Assembly (NCBI RefSeq): GCF_011397635.1
Contig: NC_064761.1
Span: 42,806,143 to 42,870,142 of the forward strand
Source of the DNA: Epinephelus fuscoguttatus
Taxonomy: Eukaryota; Chordata; Actinopteri; Perciformes; Serranidae
DNA length: 64,000 nt
Reading direction: 5' to 3'
The notes beneath the pieces are model-generated. The model was not told the DNA's origin. It ran no database searches and worked only from the letters and a program-made list of their open reading frames with translations. The stretch's first letter is position 1; each line of letters begins with the position of its first letter. Positions 25,401 through 37,400 of this stretch are shown here, in pieces. The translations under genes were made by a program, and so were the position numbers.

Positions 25401-28400
25401 CGCAGATGAACATTGTCTGACTTCCCCCGGTGATCCCTGCCTGTCCTGCAGCGGAGGTCTCTCAGTACTTCACTTTTACACTGTGATCTGTAGCCTATAG
25501 TTCGGCTTTAGCTTCTAACTATCTTTGTCTTTTTAACCTGTTGTTGCTGCTGAGTCAGTTTGACATCCTGGATATATCCTTCAAACACAGACTGTAGACC
25601 CCTCTGTCTGCTTCTCTCTGGAATCACTCTTTCATTTCTTCTTCAGGGAGAGAGTTAGTTACAGTGTGGGCTCCATACTTACTTTGAAAGCTTATCGGAC
25701 CATCACAAAGAGGCGGCGCTTAGCGAAAGGTCATTTCAAGGGTTTTGTCTTTTTACTAAGTTTTGTTCATTTGTTTATGTCTTTGGATAGTTCATTATCA
25801 TAAGTATAGAAAGGGCAATAGAAAATCCTTCACATTATTACTCGCCTCTTTGCGTTGTCAAGCAGGATGAGCATGCTGGCGCCGCCATCATCCTGGAAGC
25901 TCTCATAGTGATGCCGATCAGCGTTCCCAATGAGATAATCAAATATGGCTGTGTCGATGACGTCCAGCAGCCTTGGTCCTGCATCGTATGGAGGCATTTT
26001 CTTCACCGCCTCGCAGTAGCTCTCATCGTATTCCCACCTGGATGATCAACACACACACAAATCCACTGACATCAGATGAAAATCTGCCATTTTACAATAA
26101 GTGGTCTGTAAGCGTGCAGAGAAACAGCTGTGAACCGCTGCTACTCACATAAATACTCAAAAGCAGGTGTCTGATTTTATGAGCAGGTAAAAATTAATTC
26201 AAATTCTGGTGCTGATGAAATGAACAAAGTCTTTTAAAGTGATTTGTGACTGCAAACAAACGTGAGGTGGCATTTCAGTGTATTTTTGGTATGTCTGTGT
26301 GTCTCTTCATGGTACAGTACTTCTCTGACCTTGCTGTTATCTTCATAAATATCAACATCCTCCCTGCACTCAGGAAAGATGCTGACCCCTACGATCTAAA
26401 GCCAACTTCACATGAACAGACCAGACATCTACTTCTTCATTTTAATTTCAAACTATCTATAATGTCTTCAACAATCTGGTGTCTCGCACAGGATGCCAAT
26501 ACAACACGTACGCAACGATGCTTGCCTGAGCTCAACAATGTATGTGTGTGTGTGGGTGGGTGTAAGGGAGGATTCTGTCATGCATATTTTTGTGATCTTA
26601 CACAGCCTCAACATTTCTGCAACTGAACTTCTGCAACAGATAAAAATCTGATGACGTTAGGAGTGCTCAGCGGGATGCATCGTTTTTCAGTTATATAGCT
26701 TTTCTGTGTGCATATTCAGCCTCAACTCAGCAGGTCCTGCAGAGTCAAAAAGCTGAATCAGATTACAAGAGAAATATTGTCAAAATTCACTCTTTAGTCA
26801 TTCTTTTAGGTCAGCTTTTGCTTAATATTCCAGGGTTTTCCCTGGGTTTTTCCAGACCAGACTTGTATCATCAGAACAGACATGTCCTGTGATTTTCAGC
26901 CCTCTATGATTATATTTACCCTTTACAGCAGGCACATCCTGGCAGCTGACAATATTACTGTCAGGTATTGTCCCCCCTCTATTAAATATGAAAGGAGGCT
27001 GAAAATCACAAGACATGTCTGTTCTGATGATAAAAGTCAGCGGTCCTGAAATGTGTGTTTCTCTTCTATAACACACATTCTACATCTTGGAGGCGACGTC
27101 TTTCTACATGCGGGCTTCCTTCGCCTTTCAAATGGGGCAGAGCTCCGTGGGAAACAGTAGGAGATAGGGTTGGGCGATATGTTAAACATTTCCAACCGGC
27201 CACCGTCAGCCCATCAACCGGCGGTTGCCGATATATTCGGCAGTTGTGTGTGTGGCGGAGAAAAAAAAAGAGGGGGGATGTTGCATTCATGTGATGTCGG
27301 AAAGAATCAAAAAATGACTTTCAGAATGGGATAATTCACATTAATGCCACCTCATGTCAGAAAAACAAGTCGGCAACTCGGATCTCCTGACACCACATGA
27401 ATGCAGCAAAAAAATGCAGCGTGCTTTGCGAGCCCACTCATGTCCAACATGGCACGGAAATATCTGTGCATACCGGCAACAAGCACGCCATCAGAGAGCG
27501 TGTTTAGCACGTCTGGTAACATTGTTAACCATATGCGCATATGAATTCACGTTACTGCTGGGTTCCACCGGCTCCAAACGTAAATATCACGTCAAGCATC
27601 TTGTTTACCGTTTGCTGAGCTGTGATAGTTAAAGCATTTTCCACCTAAGTTATTACATATATTTGAGTTATCTACAAGTTTACTGTACTGTTTGTCATCT
27701 ACTCGCTTTCAAATGTCCGCCACAGACATTTACACGTCACGGATAAACATGGGTAAATGCATGAAAAAAAAGTCATCACATATCACCTCTGATAATGGTT
27801 TATTCATTTAAAAACACATAGTGCACGTTTAGCACACTATTTCATGTAGTTTTTATCTGCTGGAGGGTCGCGTAGGGGAGCATAGCACGACAAAAATAGA
27901 AGAGCCTCCTAAAATAGAGTTGTCGCGCGACAGACGAGGGTTGTCGCGCCGCTCCTGTTGCCGGTGGACCCCGGCCGTAACTTTCAGCTCGGCCATCACT
28001 GACATGTTTTGTGAAAGACTCGTCGGAAATCAGTGTGAAGCTGCCAGTTCCAATACGCACACACTTTGAATTGTGCTCTACATAGTTATTATGGACTATA
28101 TGTACCAAGTTTAATTCTGTGGAGACAGACCATTAATTTAGCAAAATAAAATGACAAAAATCGCCCAAAAAATTGCCAAAAATGAAACCAACCGTGATGG
28201 ACTCAGCCGATGGGCGATTGGCGATATATTCGTCCAATTGCCCAAGCCTAGTAGGAGAGACACAGCCCGAGGGGGAACCAGGATCTGACACAACACCAGA
28301 GGAAGAAGCAGGTCCGTGGAGCTGTGTGCCGGACGAAAAAACAAGCGCGTCGTATCGAATGCGAGTGCATGACGTGCGTCTACATTACACTGAAAGTAAT

Positions 28401-28446
28401 GGGTTTATGCGCACAAAAAACGCTGTATCTGAACGCCCCCAATGCG

Positions 28447-28481
<35 letters not shown>

Positions 28482-31400
28482 TTTAACCAAGGCTTTAACC
28501 CGCTTTTGTCTTAGATAGGCAGGGAAAACCCTGTATTCAATGACCTGAGTGGGTTTGAATTGTTATGATCGAGACAAATTCTCTCTGATGTCAAGATACC
28601 ATCCTGATGGTCCCACTGTACCTACATTACATCACCTCTGTGCAGCATATTCACCTTAAGATTTCACACTGTTTTTCTGATATTGGCAGCAGAAAAATGA
28701 GACCCGTGTTGACAACAATGTGCAGAACAAGAGGTGCCTGAGCTGAAATAAGACGACTGTGTCTACCTCACTGTAGCAAGACACAATTACATTATATAAT
28801 ATCAGAGACAAACAAATGCAGTCACATATGCTCTGTCTAGTCCTATAGTGTGTACATAACAGCTGTGCACAATAACCACATGATTCCCTGAGCAGCTGAT
28901 CCACTAACTGTATGATGACATAATGCACTCCACCGTAGAAATCCTGCTCTGCTAGATCGACCTGGTGGTAGATAAACATTTGTCAGCAAACATACTTGTC
29001 AGCACGGTTCACCCAACACACTTACAGACAATGAAATACCACTTGCTGAGTAATCACAATGTGATGACACAGTACAGTTTCACTGGGGGGAAAAGTTGCA
29101 GAGGGACCCACTCTTTTGGCTCAGTGCAGCCCTTTAAAGCTAGACTGCAGGAATTTTAAATATAAATGAAGGTTTAGTACATTCAAGCCTCTGCCAAACT
29201 AATTCACACAAGGCTGATTAAGCCAATCAGCGCTGGGGAAAGCTCTCTGTATTTCACAGTATACCGGAGTTGTGGTGTCTGGTGTCTGTGGGGACTTTCC
29301 CGTGCGTGCACACCGGAAGTGATGCATTTGACAACAACCAGCCAGAGCTAACGGGGGCAGGAGGGGGGGAGAGACCATAGTGACAGTTTACATTAATAAA
29401 CTTGTTGTTTACTTGCTACCAAGGAACAGCGACTGAGCCTGAATGAAACTCTGAGTACTCTGGGCTGTCAGTTTACTATTCATCAGTCATCTCACTCAAG
29501 CATCCCAACCCTATAAAACAAAAGATAGAGAAGCGTCCTTGGCCTTAAATGTTTTGTTGTTGTTAATTAAATTTTAGCAACTTGAACAGTTTTGGAATAA
29601 CGAGCCAGAGGGGAGGAAAAGCCAACTCTGAAAATTCACCATTTGAAATTATCTACAGGAAGAGAGGCACCCAAACACTTAGGTGTCTTAAAGTAAAATA
29701 TTTCACTGTTTTAAATTCAGCAGTGTTCAGATTTCAGAATTAAGTATTCAGTTGTTTTTAAGTCTGAACCATTACAGCATTTATAGGAACACTGACTCTG
29801 TGGCCCACACTGACACCACAGGAAATTATGATGGATGTCATTAATTACTCATCAAATGATAAGACCACTGCACACTCCATCATCACATATGTACACCTTC
29901 CCCATCGCGTCCTCCCACCCCAGAAAGCTTTTCTGAGACTGAGGAAGTGGAGGTGTCATTGCTCTTTATCGTTAGGAAAGTAAAGGCCAGTCTCTTTAGA
30001 AACTGGACCTAAAATATCATCACTATGGAAAAAATGTTGACTATCAGCTGGGTTTCTCCCAGAGAAGCTGTCAGGCCAGGTGGGGGCAGGCAGCCAGTGA
30101 CAGCAACAGACTTTGTTCATTCTGATGTCATCAGTGCAGCTAAGTTAAATTAAAATAGGTCTTTTTATGTGTAAAAGTAGCATTTGGTCTCATATGCAGA
30201 CGTGATATGACACAGATTTGGTGTTTAGTCATGAGCGACTGAAACAGGGAGACGAAACAAAATTTTACATTGGGCCCCCAAAAGCTAGAAATGGCCCTGC
30301 TGACTGGTGGGTATAAGTAAGTACGAGGTTAACATCAGTAACAGAGTTCTGACTCTTCATAATGCAGCACGGCTTTCAGCTCATTCACTGCAAATGCAAA
30401 CATCAGCTGCTTTATATGTAACGTTACCATTAACTAGGGGTGGGGAAGAAATGGAGACCGCATAGTATCGCAATATTTTTGTGTGGCAATATCGTATTGT
30501 ATTTTTTATTATATAAATAATTAAAATTACAAATACAAATTAAACTTTACGTTACCTACCAGAATAATATAATCATTTGCTTTCAGTCCACTAGATACAT
30601 TTTGCTGCTGCAAAAGAAAATGACTAAAGTGAGATGAAGAGACTGAAGACTTTATCTTGTTAGATAAAACAGATGGTGAAAAAGTTTTCTTTTGGGAACA
30701 TTACTTGCAGTTAATCGCAACATATTTTATTACAATACTCAGCAACACATTTAAAGAGGCAACAGTTAGCATCTTTTCCTAAACATATCATGATGAAAAT
30801 AATGTGGGTCACACAGGGCAGTGGCCACAGTAAAATCACACTATCAGCGTTTACATAGGTTACTTAGTGGCTGTGCAATCTTTGCAATAAGCTTCTGCCA
30901 CTGGTGCCGAAATTTTGCGGAAAAAACCTGCTTTACAGCAGGAAACGCGTCATGTATAGCGAAACTGGTCAGTCAGCCAATCAGGGACTGGAGCTGGTCC
31001 TTATGAGGAGTTGGGCATGAGATAGTTGAGTCACGAGCACAATGGTAGACGGACAAAGTTTGGAGACAAGTGAAAAACGGCCTAGCAAAAGAAAAGGAGC
31101 TCCTCTGTGTGAGGAGGCAAAGAAGAGCAAAAAGGAGAGTGATAAAAGAAGAGGAAAAACAAGAGTAAACCTCAGTCAGGCGTTCAAGAGATGGAGGGAG
31201 CTCCGTGACCAAAGAGGCTTCAAAACCCATGTCCAGCTAGCTTTCTTTCTAATGGATCAGTAAGTAACACGGCTAAATGTTAGCTAGACCAGAGAGGACT
31301 GGACTGTACTGGCTGCTAGTTCATTCCTAGCTGGCCAGCATCGCAAATCGCCGCAACCAGGGAGCGGGTAGCGAGTGTTGGTCGGCTGACATCCTGGTTG

Positions 31401-34400
31401 CCATTCTACGGCAGCCCTCGGACAGTGATACCCCCCTCCCTTCCTTCTGCTCTCTTCTCACGGAGGCAGCTATCCACGGACATCGCCCAGCTAAGTTACG
31501 CCCAGCTAAGTGAACACTGAACTTTGTTTCCCATTCAATTTGAGCTCTAACCGGCCGCATCGTTTCCATACGGTAGCGTTTATTCTAGAATGGGGACTGT
31601 TTACATGTGCATATTGCAGGGCTTGATGCTAACTTTTTTAAGTTGAAAAAGTAAGGAGCGCACAAAGAACTGTAGGGGCACAATGTAAATTGATCAAATA
31701 ATGTGTTTTCCGTAATAAACGTAATGCAAATAGACATTTACAAGCAAAATTATTTAATGAATTTGTATACAAAATGTACAGAAAGGTAAAATCATCAAGT
31801 TTTGAAAAAGTACTGCAATTTAATTTTGTCTTTAATGTTATTATCTTACATATATTATCTTTGCAATATGATTATCTTATATAATGTTATTACTATCCTA
31901 AAACATTCTCCAGGTCCTCTGAAACTCTGCAGGACTTATTTCCACCCCGCCCAGCAATGGTACCGTGGCCAATGGTCCCTAACTGTGGGGAGAACGAAGC
32001 AGGCTTCCCCAGAGGTCCGCCGATTAACCCGGTCTGTCTCCTCCACACTTTGACTTATTTCCACCCTGCCCAGCAGCGGTAGCTTGGAGAATGGTCCCTC
32101 ACTGTGGGGAGAGGGGAGAGGGCTTCCCCGGAGGTCCGCCACTTAACCCGGTCCGTCTCCGCCACACTTTGACTTATTTCCGCGCTGCCGACAGTGGGAC
32201 TTATATTCATTGTGCCGACAGTGGCTTGGAAAACCGCCCATAACCGTGTCACACGGGGAAGAGGGAAGGCAGCTGGAGTTCCTCCAACATTTGTGGTTCG
32301 ATTATCATATTTTTTTATTGACAAAAATATAGGCTGCTTCAGCTGATTTTTTTATGCGCACATGTGCCCCTAAATATTTTTTACAGTTCACACACACCTA
32401 TTTTTAGTCACAAATGCGAGTGAAACGCTCGCACTGTCGAGCGCTGTATTGGTATAATTCCACTGTGTCTGCTGTTGTTTGTACTGGTACTGTACATATT
32501 GGTATCATTTACTGTGAGCTGTTTGTACTGGTACTGTACATATTGGTGTCATTCACTGTGAGCTGTTTGTACTGGTACTGTACATATTGGTGTCATTTAC
32601 TGTGAGCTGTTTGTACTGGTACTGTACATATTGGTGTCATTTACTGTGAGCTGTTTGTACTGGTACTGTACATATTGGTGTCATTTACTGTGAGCTGTTT
32701 GTACTGGTACTGTACATATTGGTATCATTTACTGTGAGCTGTTTGTACTGGTACTGTACATATTGGTGTCATTTACTGTGAGCTGTTTGTACTGGTACTG
32801 TACATATTGGTATCATTTACTGTGAGCTGTTTGTACTGGTACTGTACATATTGGTATCATTTACTGTGAGCTGTTTGTACTGGTACTGTACATATTGGTG
32901 TCATTTACTGTGAGCTGTTTGTACTGGTACTGTACATATTGGTATCATTTACTGTGAGCTGTTTGTACTGGTACTGTACATATTGGTATCATTTACTGTG
33001 AGCTGTTTGTACTGATACTGTACATATTGGTATCATTTACTGTGAGCTGTTTGTACTGATACTGTACATATTGGTGTCATTCACTGTGAGCTGTTTGTAC
33101 TGGTACTGTACATATTGGTATCATTTACTGTGAGCTGTTTGTACTGGTACTGTACATATTGGTATCATTTACTGTGAGCTGTTTGTACTGATACTGTACA
33201 TATTGGTGTCATTCACTGTGAGCTGTTTGTACTGGTACTGTACATATTGGTATCATTTACTGTGAGCTGTTTGTACTGGTACTGTACATATTGGTATCAT
33301 TTACTGTGAGCTGTTTGTACTGATACTGTACATATTGGTGTCATTCACTGTGAGCTGTTTGTACTGGTACTGTACATATTGGTATCATTTACTGTGAGCT
33401 GTTTGTACTGGTACTGTACATATTGGTGTCATTTACTGTGAGCTGTTTGTACTGGTACTGTACATATTGGTGTCATTCACTGTGAGCTGTTTGTACTGGT
33501 ACTGTGCATTCTGCTATAATTATTTGCATTACTATTTGTTTTTTCTTCAGATAAATCTGATAATTGTTGCTCGGTCTCTTTTTTTGCTAACTTTAATGTT
33601 ATTCTGTTGAAGAGACTAATAGCCCACGCTGATTAATTGAATATAATCCACTTAATATGATTGCTGCTCATGATATATTATTCGATGTTTTTTTGAATTG
33701 TAGGTCCCCTATTTCTGATGAAATTTTTTAACATATATATATTCTCAGAGTGTTTTTGATGTACTTGTACTGAATTGTTACCCTGGATTGAACTTGATGT
33801 TTGCTTTTTCTGGTCAATGTTTTTTAAAAAATAACCCAGGATGATATTTGGATGATTAACCACACCTGTTGCACACAATGTTATAAATAGAGGTGTGGTT
33901 TTCACTTTCCAACATTCAGACCTGACGAAGATCCCTCTAGGATCGAAACGTTGTTCATTAAAGTTTGTGGCATGGAGTAAGTGTGCAGGCTCTACCTCTT
34001 TTTCATTCATGTTTTATGCCGGCCTTGCACCTTTTTTGATGTGCGTATAACTACCCTCTCGCACCCTGCTCGGTCTCTTTACTCATTTATTTAGTGGAGT
34101 GTCCACACACCTTCTCATTCTACATATACATAGAGGTATACTGGTGGCTTTACAGCCTACATTTTATTTATTATCTCTGATCCCCACGGTCAGTTTGGAC
34201 GTTGTGACAGTGCGACGCAACACCACTGACGCTAGGTGGCGCCAAGCTAAAAAAAAAACTAATCCTATCTGTTGCCTCTTTTAAACTGCAATAATATTGT
34301 ATTGTGACTAAAGTATGGTGATAATATCGTATCGTGGTCCCCACCCCTACTGTTAGCATCAGACAGTCTAATACTAGCTAACTGGTAACATTAAAAGAGT

Positions 34401-34427
34401 AACATCACTGACTGGCTGTACCCCCTG

Positions 34428-34481
<54 letters not shown>

Positions 34482-37400
34482 ACAGTTTAATTTACATCGC
34501 TGTTCATCGTAACGTTAGCAGGGGGTTTTCTTTTTTTCGGAGTCACTGGCTTCGATCAAGTCTCTCCTAAAAATGTACTTCTATCGGAAAGCATATCTTG
34601 ACTTTATCTGAGCTGTCTGTCTATCTCATTGATGTTATTTCCCATTTATTATCTTGATTTTAGTTTTGACCTTCCTTATTTCATCTTTTTCTTCGATTAC
34701 ATTTTATGACGTTATTTGTTTTATCCTCCTTGTGTTTTAAATGTGTTTAGTTTTTTATCGTACAGCACTTTGTAACTGGGTTTTGAAAGGTGCTATATAA
34801 ATAAAGATCATTATATTATTCTTTACTCTGTAGGATACTGAAGTCTTAAAACTTAAATTGGCTTGCAATACACTGGCGAAAACACCACAATCAGCACAAC
34901 AATATTTCCACTTCCTTCTGATAAACATCAGTAGCAGTTCAACTGACAGGATGCTCCCTGACTGAAACTAGTTTGTGGACACCCACCTGGCCAGTTTCCC
35001 CTCTCTGTATGTGCGTCCCCAGGGGTGTCTGTGTTTCTGCAGTGGCCAGACGTCTGGCAGCCAAAGGGTTAATGATCCCTCCATGATCTCTCCGTCTGCA
35101 CACGCTGGCTCGCTCTCCCGACAGTAATAACACTTTCCATAGAAACACGTATTATTACCTGAAAAGAGAGAAAAGTTACCCGTAAAAATGAATCCACTTG
35201 ACCATGACACCTCAACGATAAGACATGAAGGAGATGAAAACATGGCGCGGTGAGGAGCTACAGTATGAAGCTGTCTGCTGAGAAACATTGAAATGAAGTG
35301 AATAAACGACTTTAACCTTTGACACTAGCTTCAGAGAGTCTCACCAGTTGTTCAGTCTTTAAATGTCACTTATATAATAAAATAAAAAAAGAAACAGAAA
35401 TCTGCAGACTAAAAATACGAGACAGGCGGCCACTCTGAAGGTATCGGAAAATGAATAAATTTTGGGTTTAGGAAAAAGATGACTGACATTTTTTAACCAT
35501 TTTCTAACGTTGTATAAACCAAACAGCTCATCGATTGATCAACAAAATAATCAACAGTTGAACTGACAATGAAAATAATTTTTAGTTGCAGCCATACTTT
35601 AAAGGTTTTGTTCACGCACATTACAAAAACAATACTTTCTCACAATCCTCATAATGGGCTGTTGAGGTCTGTGCGATGATCCAGAATGATGGGGAAACAG
35701 TTTCTGTTGAATTTTCATCATCATCATCATCACGTTTCAATGTTGTGAGCAGCAAAAGCCAATACAATTAATTCATTTCAACTGTGGTGAAGCTGAATCT
35801 CAGTCAGTTGATTAAAAACCTGAACAGATAAAACCCAGACTTTATATTTTTATCATTTCGTGTGCCATGTATTTATATGACACATTTCCTTCTTTCCAAA
35901 AATATATTAACATAAGCTGCTAAGTGGAGTGGAATGCTGCCAAACCAAATTTCGTTGTGTGTAACATGAAATGACAATAAAGCATCTTAATCTTTAAACA
36001 TGCATCTAGGAGTAGATGTCGTCTGTACTGAGGAAGTCTTTATTAATCCTTCTTTTTGAGGACTCGGTGACACATCTTTGTGGCTGTCTGTACTAATGGG
36101 AAAGCAGGTGATATCTGAACCCCGCACTGTGAACCACAGGGCCATTAAACAGATGAGTCATACCAACTTCAACACTTACTGGCGGTAAGTGACAGATGAA
36201 AACTTATGGCGAGTTACAGAACATATAACATGTGAGTGGTCTGAACAGCTAGTAAATCATTCGCCAGCAAATGAAATAAAAACTGAAATGTGACAAAGAG
36301 AAACCCACAAAGCCACAGTATTATGAGAACATGAGCCACCAACAGACGAACATGTGTCACTTGTTGACCTTTGCTTTCAACGGTGACTAAAAGATGCCTA
36401 AGCCTGACATTTAGTTTAGTGAATTTCAGTCATTTTCCAACTTATAAAACTCAAACACACTGAAAGATAGACAATAAATAAAATATGTCAGCTTCCTTTA
36501 AATGATACAGAGTCATAAGTAGGGCTGACCCAAAAAATTTGAAGCTTCGAAGCTTCATTCAATGGCACGGGATTCGATTATGGAAAAAAAAAATTCGAAG
36601 CTTCAGTGCTTTTTTTTTTTTTTTAGTTTTTTGGGGGGAGGCCTTAAACGCAACACTAACCCCGTCAACGAGCCACGAGCGCATCTGTTTGATTGTGCTG
36701 CAGTGTGCACCGAGGGTTTTAATTTAAGGTGCTCACAGACTTGCGCGCACAAGAAAGCGGAGCGGACTCCGCGAGGAATGTCTGCAGTCATTCGGGCTTC
36801 AACAGTTGAGCGCACTTCCGCGTTGTAGTTTCCTGTAAAAATGTCCCTGAAACACTACATTACCCCCAATTCTTGCACGTTTCTGTCCTGGCGATGTGAA
36901 AAATACATGCCGAGCAGTCTTTTGAGTGACACTGGTGCGCGGAGCAGAGTCCACGCAGTCATAAAATCTGAGCTTTGTGCGCACAGGGCTTGCGGACGTC
37001 CGCCTGCGTGAGAGAGAGCGGAGTGAGAGAGTGGTACATCCTGTCTGCCGAGGGGTTTCCTGTCTGTGCAGCCGAGCACCGCAGCACCTCCACGGACTAT
37101 TACATCCAGACGGTCCCGGTGTTTCCTCCGCAGGCTCCACTTCACTCAGCTGCCCGATAAACCCGCTGACTCTTCCCACTTCAACTGTGCCACAGGAGCT
37201 TTCGAAGGGCTTTCTCAAAGATACTGTGTCCGAAAAGACAATCAGTCCAGCCTCAGATTGAGGCTCAGTTTTGTTAGATGAACTCAATTGCATTTCCATC
37301 CTATATGAATGCAGTAACTTATTTTTTGCTTCCTTTGTTCTAGATTTTAGGGACTGCTTGTACAGAATGTTTGTCTATTTACAAGCATGTTCTAGTCCCC

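Larger units (their letters stand above)
30755..34280 (+). mobile_element. Kolobok-like DNA transposon, copy 2 (expanded)
   Basis: It has the same AGAGGCAACAG termini and TTAA flanks as copy 1 at 16751, in the same orientation. It is 3.5 kb instead of 1.3 kb because it holds a 44-bp [13 protein letters not shown], a hAT-like insertion (31617-32446) and a 486-bp retroelement-like insertion (33582-34067). Its middle (31430-31616) differs from copy 1 (17425-17670), so the two copies are not simple duplicates throughout. Confidence 0.85.
30435..34349. mobile_element. hAT-like element hosting a nest of insertions
   Basis: The outer termini are TAGGGGTGGGGA at 30435 and (inverted) TAGGGGTGGGGACCACGATA at 34349. 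Both ends show the ATATCGTAT-type sequence inside. The flanking 8-mers CCATTAAC and CTGTTAGC agree at 5 positions and differ only by transitions, consistent with an old duplication. The Kolobok-like copy at 30755-34280 lies within it. Confidence 0.7.

Noticed and set aside
33678..34010. 110-codon minus-strand frame in the retro-insertion
   Set aside because: It is the reverse of the non-coding end containing the GACGAAG...GAAACG motif; no protein similarity.
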